Positions 35,179-42,472 of a stretch of 54,920 nucleotides of DNA are shown here, one piece after another. Location of the stretch: positions 1 through 54,920 of the forward strand of contig JACDEA010000001.1 of NCBI GenBank assembly GCA_013816725.1. Reading direction: 5' to 3'. The stretch's first letter is position 1. Each line of letters begins with the position of its first letter. The stretch is from Actinomycetota bacterium. GTDB taxonomy: Bacteria > Actinomycetota > Acidimicrobiia > Acidimicrobiales > JACDEA01. A model generated the notes under the pieces. It was not told the DNA's origin. It saw only the letters and a program-made list of their open reading frames with translations, and ran no database searches. A program made the translations under genes and the position numbers.

Positions 35179-35735
35179 TGACCAACGATGGAGGGGCACC
35201 TGACGTGAACCCCACGCCCGAGGACCAGCTAGGAGAGCTGATCTCAGAGATTGGGCTCGGTCTCTTTCCCGGCGATGTGCAGGACGAGGTGGAAGCGATC
35301 CTCGCCGCTGGTCAGTCGCTCGAGCCAGCAACGCGCGCTCGATTCGTCGACGCCGCCAAGCGGGGAACCCGCCAGATCGCTTTCTCACTCTCGACACTCG
35401 AGGTCCTGCTATTCAACAGCCGACGCGAGCAGAACCAGGCTCCCGAAGAGCTTGGGACCATCGTGCACATCGAGCCGGAAGTCATCCGCGCCATCGAACG
35501 AGGCGAGCGCACGATCGACAGCGAGGACGCAGAGAAGATCGCTGCGTGGGCCGACAGGCTCGGGCTTCAGACGAAAGTCGTCGGCCCCGCACTTCGTCGG
35601 AGCCTCGGCACGCCGGTGAGCGCTGCGTCCTACGCCGGTGAGCGCGAACTCCGCCTGACGCCGGAACAGGACGACTTTGTTCAGCGAGTCGTGCGCGCTC
35701 TAGATGAAAGGAACGACACGGCAACAGCTGAATAG
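35178..35735 (+). CDS. helix-turn-helix protein partnered with the sigma factor
   Basis: 185 residues. A Xre/Cro-like HTH is seen at about residues 75-125: FNSRREQNQAPEELGTIVHI, EPEVIRAIERGERTIDSEDA, EKIAAWADRLGL. An N-terminal helical part (LGELISEIGLGLFPGDVQDE) and a C-terminal charged helix flank it. The ATG overlaps the sigma stop (TAATG). The arrangement sigma factor then partner suggests an anti-sigma-like or repressor role over the ubiquitin-like operon, but no anti-sigma domain is recognised. Last gene before the att site. Confidence 0.65.
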   Translation: MTNDGGAPDVNPTPEDQLGELISEIGLGLFPGDVQDEVEAILAAGQSLEPATRARFVDAAKRGTRQIAFSLSTLEVLLFNSRREQNQAPEELGTIVHIEPEVIRAIERGERTIDSEDAEKIAAWADRLGLQTKVVGPALRRSLGTPVSAASYAGERELRLTPEQDDFVQRVVRALDERNDTATAE

Positions 35736-35947
35736 GCGGCAAGCGCAGGGCGGCGACGATCTGGGCTGGCGGCCTCGTAGGGAAAGGCCACCCCAACTTT
35801 CGCCGTGAGGACGACGCAGGAGTTGCCCATCAAACTGCCCGTCTCGTCAACGAAACTCGCTGCTTTCGACAGAACCCATTGAGTTAACCCGTGCGCGCAA
35901 CGTGCTTCTTTGCGCTGGATGCGCTCAACGGCACACCCCCGAACTGG

Positions 35948-35990
35948 TTCCTAAACCGTGTGCCCAGGTTCGAATCCTGGCGGGGGCGCA
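35948..35990 (+). other. att site: tRNA-Arg 3' half (right end of module B)
   Basis: It begins TTCCTAAACCGTGTGC, identical to the tRNA at 17107-17122, then a T arm CCAGG-TTCGAAT-CCTGG and acceptor CGGGGGC plus GCA. The T stem differs from the complete tRNA (GGAGG/CCTCC) but still pairs perfectly. The 5' half is absent. It is the expected displaced 3' half left when an element enters the anticodon loop of the tRNA gene, so module B spans about 17.1-36.0 kb. The 210 bases before it (35736-35947) hold no gene that I can see. Confidence 0.87.
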
Positions 35991-36146
35991 AGCGAAAACA
36001 CAGGGTGACCATTGCCAAGACCAGGGTTTATGTCACGACTCGATTGGCTGCAGTGACCGCCGATGGCCCGCGATTCACCGTCGTAATTGGGAAGAGCGTG
36101 GGAAGGATTTCGTGACCTTGGGTGATTATCTCGGGTCGAGCTGCGT

Positions 36147-36788
36147 TTACGCACGGCGCGCTCGACCCAGCATCTGGGGCGACGCCAGCTTGTCGAGCAT
36201 CGATGTCGAGAACAAGAACCGGTCGATCTCCTCGATTTCGAAGCCGGCCGCTTCGATACCCGCCGCAGTGTCGCGATCGATGTGACAGCCCCCGGCGAAC
36301 CGGGTCCAGATCGGATCAACCCGGTGTTGGCGTCGAGCGAAGCGGGACGTCTGGGCGAGGACGTGTTCGTAGAAACGGAGTTCGCCGCCAGGGCGGATCA
36401 CGCGGTGCAGTTCGGCAAGCGCGGCTCGCTGGTCATCGACCGAGCACAGCACGAGCGAGGCGACGCCAACATCGAAGGATTCGGTCTCGGCCGGCAACTG
36501 GTCGGCGAGGCCGTCGATGACGTGTACCGGAACCGGAGCGGCGGCCGCGGCCTGCTCGGCCCCTTGACGCAGGATCGACTCCGGCTCGACCGCGAGCACC
36601 TCGGTGACGGCGGCCGGATAGAACGGGAAGTTCAGCCCGTGGCCGGCACCGACCTCGATGACACGCCCCGACACGCCTCCGAGCATCCGTCGTCGATAGG
36701 CGTCCTCGCCCTTGGCCATCGCCGCGGCGGCGAACCGCTTGTAGAAGCGGGCGAACAGCGGATGGTGAACCTTGCCTTTGGCGCTCAT
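36147..36788 (-). CDS. class I SAM-dependent methyltransferase
   Basis: 213 residues. Motif I is VIEVGAGHGLNFPFYP, the acidic end of beta 2 is VEPESIL, and motif IV is FDVGVASLVLCSVDDQRAAL followed by VIRPGGELRFYEHV, typical of Methyltransf_11/UbiE-like small-molecule methylases. The C-terminal part has a Cys-His-Asp stretch (GGCHIDRDT) as in thiol- or arsenite-type relatives, which is only suggestive. The chosen ATG 36788 is 10 bases after the upstream stop and preceded by GGAAA. It is the last gene of a long minus-strand operon with thiol-redox functions. Confidence 0.85.
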   Translation of the reverse strand: MSAKGKVHHPLFARFYKRFAAAAMAKGEDAYRRRMLGGVSGRVIEVGAGHGLNFPFYPAAVTEVLAVEPESILRQGAEQAAAAAPVPVHVIDGLADQLPAETESFDVGVASLVLCSVDDQRAALAELHRVIRPGGELRFYEHVLAQTSRFARRQHRVDPIWTRFAGGCHIDRDTAAGIEAAGFEIEEIDRFLFSTSMLDKLASPQMLGRARRA

Positions 36789-36798
36789 GGGTTTCCAA

Positions 36799-37806
36799 TC
36801 ATGGTCCCACCAGATCAGTGACCGCCTTTTGGAGTTCGTCGTCGGTCGCGACGTTGTCGAAGCGAGCCTTGATGACGCCGTCGGTGCCGACCGTGAAGGC
36901 CCAGGGCTCGCGGGCGTCGCCGGTACCCGTCGGGTAGATCCACTGCCCAGCGGCGGCGTTGATGGCGCCGGCGTCGAAGCTCTTCCACACTTCGAGGTGC
37001 ACGAAGGCCATCCGCGTGCCATACCGCTTGGCGAGGGCTTCGACGCTGTCGGTGATGGGGCCGCAGAACCGGCTGACGCAGTAGGTCGGCGTCGACACGA
37101 CGACCATCAGCGGCCGATGCGCGGCGATCGCTGCCGCGATCGATGTCGTGTGCAGCTCGGCGTCGGGGATCGGCGTGGTGGCATCGGCCCGCGAGTCGAT
37201 GGAGCGGGGATCGACCCCTGCCGCGCCAGCGACCGCGTTCTCGGTCTTCGGCGCCGCGTCGCCCGGTGCCGGGATCACGTTGTGCTCCACGACCTCGAAG
37301 TCGCCGTCGGCGTTGTAAGTGCGTCCGGCGATGGCCGCCGTGACCCGCACCCGCCAGAACCCGGCCCGGTCGAAGGTCACCGGTTCGGCGCCGTAGACGC
37401 CGGTGCCCTGTGAGCCCTCGACGAAGTTCGGCCCCGGCGTGTTGGGGTCGACGTGCTGGCCGGGGATCGGCAAGAACCGGCCGACCGCTTGGAAGCTGGA
37501 CGACGCCTTGGTTACCGGCGCGTCCTTGGTGCCCATGTAGGCGAAGGCCATCTCGACGGTGCCGAAGCTGACGAGCCGTTGCCGGTCGGCGCGCAGCACA
37601 CCCACGATAAAGCGCTGGGGTCGTCCGGCGATCAACTCGTAGCTGGCGACACTGGCGGCGATCTGATCGGCGGTGCCGCGACGCGAAGTGGTCGTCGCCG
37701 ACGGGGTCGATTTCCCGGACCCGCAGGCGGCCGCCAGGACGGCGAGGGCGGCAACGCCGGCGATGAGTCGAACTCGTCGCGGTGGCGGAGAGTTGACTTG
37801 GTTCAT
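36799..37806 (-). CDS. secreted lipoprotein with thioredoxin-like C-terminal domain
   Basis: 335 residues from ATG 37806. Lipoprotein signal with lipobox LAAAC (ALAVLAAACGSGKS). Residues about 50-190 form a beta-rich domain (RPQRFIVGVLRADRQRLVSF ... FWRVRVTAAIAGRTYNADGD). The C-terminal domain is thioredoxin-like: MVVVSTPTYCVSRFCGPITD has two cysteines separated by four residues (CVSRFC) and is followed by RMAFVHLEVW. It probably works outside the membrane as a thiol oxidoreductase or metallochaperone-type protein, fed electrons by the CcdA-like protein of this operon. Confidence 0.75.
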   Translation of the reverse strand: MNQVNSPPPRRVRLIAGVAALAVLAAACGSGKSTPSATTTSRRGTADQIAASVASYELIAGRPQRFIVGVLRADRQRLVSFGTVEMAFAYMGTKDAPVTKASSSFQAVGRFLPIPGQHVDPNTPGPNFVEGSQGTGVYGAEPVTFDRAGFWRVRVTAAIAGRTYNADGDFEVVEHNVIPAPGDAAPKTENAVAGAAGVDPRSIDSRADATTPIPDAELHTTSIAAAIAAHRPLMVVVSTPTYCVSRFCGPITDSVEALAKRYGTRMAFVHLEVWKSFDAGAINAAAGQWIYPTGTGDAREPWAFTVGTDGVIKARFDNVATDDELQKAVTDLVGP

Positions 37807-37813
37807 GCGGGCC

Positions 37814-38218
37814 TCAGTTCGGACACGTCGGTGGGTGGACATGGGCGGTGACCGTCATCGCCTTGGCCATGGCAACGCCCAGGCGGACGAGGTCGGCGCG
37901 CAACGTCGTATTCGGTTTCGCTGCCAGGAACTCGGCTTCCACGCGCTGCTTGGCTTCGAGCAGCCGGGCGGCGATGCCCCGCTCGACCGGCTCGGTCGCC
38001 GCGGCCAGTTCGTGGATGCGTTGATGGGACACGTTGAAGAAGATCGTCCGCGCCCGCCCCGCGTTGTCCGCCTTAGCGGCGCTAATCGCGTTGCAGATCC
38101 CCGCGTAGGCGGCACCGTACGGTCCGGAGTTGGCCGGGTCAGCCCGCGCGTGACCACACGCGGCAAGTGCAGCTACGGCTATCACGGTCGACGCGATACG
38201 CCGACGTGATCGCCTCAC
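37814..38218 (-). CDS. small lipoprotein, helical, function unknown
   Basis: 134 residues. GTG 38218 overlaps the stop of the propeller gene (GTGA). A basic N-terminus (VRRSRRR) and hydrophobic run lead to lipobox LAACG. The mature part is helical (GAAYAGICNAISAAKADNAG, RARTIFFNVSHQRIHELAAA, VEAEFLAAKP) with HVHPPTCPN at the very end, His and Cys residues that could bind a metal. Similar His-rich ends occur in extracytoplasmic metal or heme proteins, but no family was recognised. Confidence 0.65.
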   Translation of the reverse strand: MRRSRRRIASTVIAVAALAACGHARADPANSGPYGAAYAGICNAISAAKADNAGRARTIFFNVSHQRIHELAAATEPVERGIAARLLEAKQRVEAEFLAAKPNTTLRADLVRLGVAMAKAMTVTAHVHPPTCPN

Positions 38219-39189
38219 GGGCGCTGCCAATGCTGCCCGGCGTCGCGACTGACCCAAACAGTCGCATGCGTCCCGCTCAAGCGCGCCGCGAACAGCAGGT
38301 TGGCATCGGTGGGGCTGGCTTCGACCACCGACGCCCCGGTCGGCACCGAAAGCGCGTTGAAGTGCGCGCCACCGTCGGTGCTGAGCCGCGCCTTGCCCGG
38401 TCCCGACACGATCAACTTGGCCGGATCGCTGGCAACCCAGCTCACCCACATCGCACCGGGAAGATCACCGAGTCGGTGCCAGCTCCGCCCGCCGTCGCGA
38501 CTCTCCACCGCCCCGGCCGACATATCCGGCGCCACCACGTGATTGTCGTCGGCGGGATCGACGAGGATCTGGCCCATGAAGCTGCGGCCGGCTTCGCTGC
38601 TGCGGACGTCCCAGGTCGCGCCGTTGTCGGTCGAGGCCATGACACCGATGCGTGGCGAGCCGGCGTAGACGACTCCCTTGCCCGCGCCGAGCGAGTGGAT
38701 GTCGGTCGCCAACAGGTGCGCGTTCGAGCCGTTGAAGTTCAGCCCGTCGCTGGACCGGTGCACACCTGGATGACCCCCCTGCCAGATCGTCCCGCCAACG
38801 AAGGCCCAACCCATCGCATCGGCATTGTCCAACGAGTGGACCGGTCGCCACGTGTGGGCGCTGTCGGTGGAGATAGCGACGCCCTGGTGGCCGCCGACAT
38901 ACAGGCGGCCCGGCGTCGCCGGGTCGGCCACCAGCGAGTGCAAGTCACCCCCGACGAAGGGCGCAGTCGGCCCTGAGCGGGCGTTGCTCGTCCCCCGCTG
39001 GCTCACCTTTGCGACGAGCAGCCCGACCGCAACGAGCACGACGCCGAGCACGAGCAAGCCGGCAAGCCTCGAGTTCTTCGACTTCGTCGGCGCGGGCCGC
39101 CTCGTTGCGCGCGTCTGCGTCCGAGGGCCGGGCGAGCGGCCCGCCGGTTTGCGGACGGGCTTACGCCGTCGCTGCGTCTGCTTAGCCAC
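38215..39189 (-). CDS. membrane-anchored BNR/Asp-box beta-propeller protein
   Basis: 324 residues. A strongly basic N-terminus (KQTQRRRKPVRKPAGRS) precedes one membrane helix (LAGLLVLGVVLVAVGLLVA). The outer domain shows repeated Asp boxes: STDSAHTW, SSDGLNF, STDNGATW, SRDGGRSW, STDGGAHF, SRDAGQHW, each near the end of a propeller blade. The family includes sialidase-like and YCF48/sortilin-like propellers used for binding or assembly; catalytic sialidase residues are not obvious. GTG 39189 overlaps the end of the preceding small membrane gene. Confidence 0.8.
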   Translation of the reverse strand: MAKQTQRRRKPVRKPAGRSPGPRTQTRATRRPAPTKSKNSRLAGLLVLGVVLVAVGLLVAKVSQRGTSNARSGPTAPFVGGDLHSLVADPATPGRLYVGGHQGVAISTDSAHTWRPVHSLDNADAMGWAFVGGTIWQGGHPGVHRSSDGLNFNGSNAHLLATDIHSLGAGKGVVYAGSPRIGVMASTDNGATWDVRSSEAGRSFMGQILVDPADDNHVVAPDMSAGAVESRDGGRSWHRLGDLPGAMWVSWVASDPAKLIVSGPGKARLSTDGGAHFNALSVPTGASVVEASPTDANLLFAARLSGTHATVWVSRDAGQHWQRP

Positions 39190-39418
39190 GGTCAGCCTCC
39201 AGCGGTGTCGCCGCGGCACCCTCGGCGCGCTGGGCACGCAGCCGCTCAACCTCGGCGCGCAGCTCGCGCACCTCGGCGTGCAGCTCCGAACTCTTCTCCG
39301 GCGGTGCTTCGGTCGGGTCGGCGGATCGACGGCGCATGCCGCCGCCCATCATCAGCATGCAGATCAGCACCATGGCTCCACAACCGAGCAGCGGCAGGAA
39401 GCTCACCAGGGTTCGCAT
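39182..39418 (-). CDS. small membrane protein with a coiled coil
   Basis: 78 residues from ATG 39418 (GAAAGGA upstream). One N-terminal membrane helix (LVSFLPLLGCGAMVLICMLM), a short basic turn (MRRRS) and a heptad-rich helix (LHAEVRELRAEVERLRAQRA). It overlaps the propeller gene by eight bases. Likely a bitopic scaffold or spacer within the same redox operon. No family recognised beyond the general shape. Confidence 0.65.
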   Translation of the reverse strand: MRTLVSFLPLLGCGAMVLICMLMMGGGMRRRSADPTEAPPEKSSELHAEVRELRAEVERLRAQRAEGAAATPLEADRG

Positions 39419-39437
39419 TAATCGATGTCCTTTCGTT

Positions 39438-40028
39438 TCATGAGTGAGATGTCTGAGCCTTTGCATCAGACAAGAGTTGTTCGAGACGGTCGCCGGTGAC
39501 GCCGCCGAGCAGCTTGGAAACCACGAAGCCGTCGGGCGAGATAAGGAACGACTCGGGAACGCCGGAGACGCCGAAGTCAACGGCGATCGCGCCGTCCCGG
39601 TCCAGGACCATCGGCCAGTCCCCGCCGTGGTCGCGGCGGAACTCGCGTACCGCGTCGCTGCTGTCGTCGAAGATCACCGCCACGACCGCCGCGTCACCCA
39701 CCGCGGCGTGCCTCGTCGCGAAGCGGATCAGCTCGGGGTGCTCCTTGCGGCATGGGATGCACCACGTCGCGAAGAAGTTCACCAGCACCCACCGCCCCTC
39801 GTAGTTACCGAGGCGTATGTGTTGACCGTCGATGGTGGTGCCGGCCAACTCGGGGGCCGGCTTACCGAGGAGCGGCGAGTGCGCCTTGACGGTCTCCGCC
39901 GCAGGACGGGTCGCCAACACGAGGATGAACGCGGCGAGCAGACCTCCAACCGCGAGCGCGGTCCACATCGCTCGCCGCCGTGGGCGACCAGGCTGCACGT
40001 CCGTCACTTGCACCGCATCGTCGGTCAT
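39438..40028 (-). CDS. TlpA/ResA-like membrane-anchored thiol-disulfide oxidoreductase
   Basis: 196 residues. ATG 40028 overlaps the ccdA-like stop (ATGA). One membrane anchor (ALAVGGLLAAFILVLATR), then an AhpC/TSA-Redoxin thioredoxin fold with active site FFATWCIPCRKEH (CxxC), the cis-Pro region (GVSGVPESFLISPDG) and the family's extra acidic loop (VIFDDSSDAV). It reduces disulfides outside the cytoplasmic membrane, classically in cytochrome c maturation. It receives electrons from the CcdA-like protein encoded just upstream. Confidence 0.92.
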   Translation of the reverse strand: MTDDAVQVTDVQPGRPRRRAMWTALAVGGLLAAFILVLATRPAAETVKAHSPLLGKPAPELAGTTIDGQHIRLGNYEGRWVLVNFFATWCIPCRKEHPELIRFATRHAAVGDAAVVAVIFDDSSDAVREFRRDHGGDWPMVLDRDGAIAVDFGVSGVPESFLISPDGFVVSKLLGGVTGDRLEQLLSDAKAQTSHS

Positions 40029-40753
40029 ACCGGCGGCCAGCCAAGCTTGGCGAACTCGCGCTGGAGCGGAAGGAACAGTTCCTTCCACACGCCCCTCACG
40101 AACAGCACCCCGACCGCGATCATGAGCACGCCCCCGATGGCTTCGACATGGCGGCCGTGTCGCCGCAGAAAGTCGAGCGAGCCCCGGGCCCGGGAGAAAC
40201 CGAGTGCCAGCGCTACGAACGGCAGGCCGAGGCCGGCCGAGTAGAAAAGCAACAGGATCGCGCCCCACCACGCCGTGCCGCTCGCCGCTGCCGTGGCCAG
40301 GATCGTCGCAAGGATCGGCCCGATGCACGGCGTCCACCCGGCGGCGAAGGCCATCCCCAACGGCAGCGCCCACGCCGGCCCGCGTGGGACGCGGGCCAGA
40401 TCGAGGCGGCGCTCGCCCATCAGCCATCGGAACCGCAGCGCCCCGAGGGTGACCAGGCCGAGGACGATGATGCCGACGCCGGCGACCCGGATGATCGTCG
40501 GCAGATGCCGAGCCACCAGCGAGCCGAGCAGCCCCGACGCCACTCCCAACGCGGTGAAGACCAGTCCGAAGCCAGCTACGAAGAGCAACGAGGCGCGAAA
40601 CACCACGCTGCGGGCCTGACGCTCTCCGAGCTCGGCGACCGGCAGGGCCGACACGTAGGACAGATAGCCGGGAATGAGAGGCAGGCAGCACGGCGAACTG
40701 AACGAGATCAGCCCAGCCACGAACGCGCCCAGGGGCAGCAGGACTATCGGCAT
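40025..40753 (-). CDS. ccdA: CcdA-type cytochrome c biogenesis/thiol electron-transfer membrane protein
   Basis: 242 residues, about six membrane helices. The two conserved redox cysteine sites are present: SFSSPCCLPLIPGYLSYVSA near residue 22 and AAGWTPCIGPILATI in the fourth helix. The protein carries electrons from cytosolic thioredoxin to extracytoplasmic thiol proteins. It is followed by the TlpA-like gene with an ATGA overlap, and then by a thioredoxin-domain lipoprotein, so at least two clients are encoded in the same operon. Confidence 0.95.
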   Translation of the reverse strand: MPIVLLPLGAFVAGLISFSSPCCLPLIPGYLSYVSALPVAELGERQARSVVFRASLLFVAGFGLVFTALGVASGLLGSLVARHLPTIIRVAGVGIIVLGLVTLGALRFRWLMGERRLDLARVPRGPAWALPLGMAFAAGWTPCIGPILATILATAAASGTAWWGAILLLFYSAGLGLPFVALALGFSRARGSLDFLRRHGRHVEAIGGVLMIAVGVLFVRGVWKELFLPLQREFAKLGWPPV

Positions 40754-40836
40754 CGATACACGCCGCGACGTACGGCAAGACGCACCACGACCACCTTTCG
40801 AATGGGACGGCGACGGAAGCCCGCGCTCGGACGACG

Positions 40837-40850
40837 CGGAACCGGTTCCG
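40837..40850. repeat. 14-bp perfect palindrome between two redox-operon genes
   Basis: CGGAACCGGTTCCG, 84 bases upstream of the ccdA-like start and 18 bases after the stop of the small membrane gene at 40868-41134. It may be an operator for an internal promoter or a short hairpin; there is no T-run, so a terminator is unlikely. Confidence 0.4.
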
Positions 40851-40867
40851 AGGCGCGCGCGAGCGCG

Positions 40868-41134
40868 CTATCCCAGGCGGGGTGGTCTGTAGAGCGAATC
40901 GGCGACGAGCAACTGCAACATCCGGACGCGTCGTGGCCGAAACACGACGACGAGCATCGCGATGAACATTGCGGTGCTGACAAGGATGCCGGCGCAGCCG
41001 GTCGCTCCCATGATCGCCGGACCGCAGTCATGACAGTTGCCCATGCCGGCCATCCCTACGAACAGCGGGATGCCGGTGAGCACGATCGTGGCCACGAGCA
41101 AGATGATGAGTGCCTTCTTCACGCCGGTCTTCAC
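40868..41134 (-). CDS. small two-helix membrane protein heading the redox operon
   Basis: 88 residues from GTG 41134 (GTG 41122 is an alternative). Two membrane helices (ALIILLVATIVLTGIPLFVG and GILVSTAMFIAMLVVVFRPR) enclose a loop with NCHDCGPAIMGATGCAG, a CxxC plus a further Cys. The loop cysteines suggest metal binding or disulfide exchange with the CcdA/TlpA proteins downstream. The open frame extends further upstream, but that part lies opposite the divergent methyltransferase remnant. No family recognised. Confidence 0.6.
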   Translation of the reverse strand: MKTGVKKALIILLVATIVLTGIPLFVGMAGMGNCHDCGPAIMGATGCAGILVSTAMFIAMLVVVFRPRRVRMLQLLVADSLYRPPRLG

Positions 41135-41191
41135 GCTAGTTGTTAGGCCTGCCGGGCAGGTCCGCCCCTGCGCGCGACCTGAAGTCCGCGC

Positions 41192-41985
41192 GTGGGCGAA
41201 CCCCAGGGCTTGGTCGCGAGTGGCTACGACTCGTTCTACGCGAGCTGGGGTGACAGCCCAACCTTGCGGGCGATCTGGCCCGAGCACGTAACCGGATCCG
41301 ACTTTCCCGAACGTTTTGCGCACATCAGCTTCCTCCGCCTGGCCGAGCTGGCGTCCCTGCGCGACGCCTTGGACCTCGCTGCTGGTTCGGTCTTCGCCAA
41401 CCTGGCGTGCGACGCAGGAGGGACCGGCCTGTGGGTGGCTCAGCAAGCCGGCGCAGACCTGATCGAGATCGACTTGTCGGCTACGGCCGTTCAGCGCGCC
41501 GGCGAACGCGTCGCCGCACTCGGATTGACGGGCAGGGCCACGTTTCGCCAGGGAACCTTTGAGGCGACTGGCTTCGAGGACGGCGCTATCGACGCGGCGA
41601 TGTCGGTCGACGCGATCCAGTACGCGCAGACAAGCTGGCTGCGTTCGGCGAGGCTGCTCGCGTGATCAGGCCCGGCGGCCGGCTCGCCTTCGTCGCGTTC
41701 GAACTCGACGCCGGCCGTATTGCCGGGCTGTCGGTTTGGGACGATCCGGTGGGCGATTATCGGCCGCTCCTCGAACGCGCCGGTTTCGAGGTCTTGAGCT
41801 ATGACCAACTACCGGGCTGGCGGGAGCAGGTGACGGCGGGATTCGGCGCGGTCCTCGCCGCGCAGGAGACGCTCGAAGCGGAGCTCGGCGAGGCTGCGGC
41901 GCGGGCTGTCGTACTCGAAGCTTCGATCACCATCGAGCTACAGCCTTACTGCGGGCATGTCCTTGTCGTAGCCAGCCGAGCCTGA
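41192..41985 (+). pseudogene. class I SAM methyltransferase, frameshifted
   Basis: Two overlapping frames together encode one methylase. The first (from GTG 41192) has GLVASGYDSFYASWGDSP, motif I-like VFANLACDAGGTGLW and IDAAMSVDAIQYA, then falls out of frame at about 41627. The second frame holds DKLAAFGEAARVIRPGGRLA and runs to the stop at 41985. Restoring one base gives 264 residues in the usual order (methylase core, then post-IV RPGGRLAFVAFEL). The GTG at 41662 overlaps the first frame's stop and could be mistaken for a coupled gene. Substrate unknown. Confidence 0.72.
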
Positions 41986-42052
41986 CCAAGGTTCTCGACA
42001 ACGGAGTAATCCTCCACTGATCTTGATCCCGCGTCGACGTCCGAAGCAATAT

Positions 42053-42454
42053 ATGAACATGCGATCAGACGTTAAGGCATCCGCAGGCACGAGCTCGCTC
42101 GACGAGTGCGAAGTACGACTTGTCGATCCCGCCCGCGTGGATACGGTCAAGGCGTCGTTGCCCGCTGCTGAGGTCGTCGACGAGTTGGCCGACGGCGTGT
42201 TCGGACTGCTGGCAGACGCCAACCGGCTGCGCCTCCTCATGAGCCTGCTGGAAGGTGGCGAGCTGTGTGTTTGCGACCTGGCCGCGTCCGCCGGGATGGG
42301 GGAGTCAGCGACATCCCACGCGCTGCGCTTGCTGCGCGCTCACCGCGTTGTAAAGGTGCGCCGCGCCGGGCGCATGGCTTACTACTCCCTCTGCGACGGC
42401 CACGTTCGCCTGCTGCTCGATGTGGCGCTCGAACATGTGCGCCACGCGTCGTGA
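42053..42454 (+). CDS. SmtB/ArsR-family metal-sensing repressor
   Basis: 133 residues (ATG 42053; ATG 42059 is equally possible). Winged helix with the alpha-3 signature ELCVCDLAASAGMGESATSH. Two metal sites can be read: the alpha-3N/alpha-3 type (N-terminal Cys in DECEVRLVD plus CVC) and the alpha-5 type (DGHVRLLLDVALEHVRH, the DxHx10H pattern used for Zn or Ni/Co). Metal binding releases DNA and derepresses efflux. It is followed 18 bases later by two CDF exporters. The ATATATGAACAT sequence over the start resembles one half of an ArsR operator, so the gene may be autoregulated. Confidence 0.92.
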   Translation: MNMRSDVKASAGTSSLDECEVRLVDPARVDTVKASLPAAEVVDELADGVFGLLADANRLRLLMSLLEGGELCVCDLAASAGMGESATSHALRLLRAHRVVKVRRAGRMAYYSLCDGHVRLLLDVALEHVRHAS

Positions 42455-42472
42455 GTCGGCCGACGCAGCGTC

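Noticed and set aside
35948..35990. Additional functional tRNA genes at 35.9, 44.2 and 47.8 kb
   Set aside because: Only the 3' half from the anticodon loop onward is present; no acceptor 5' strand or D arm precedes it.
41662..41985. Separate small gene starting at GTG 41662
   Set aside because: The frame continues upstream with methyltransferase sequence (DKLAAFGEAARVIRPGG), so it is the second half of a frameshifted gene.
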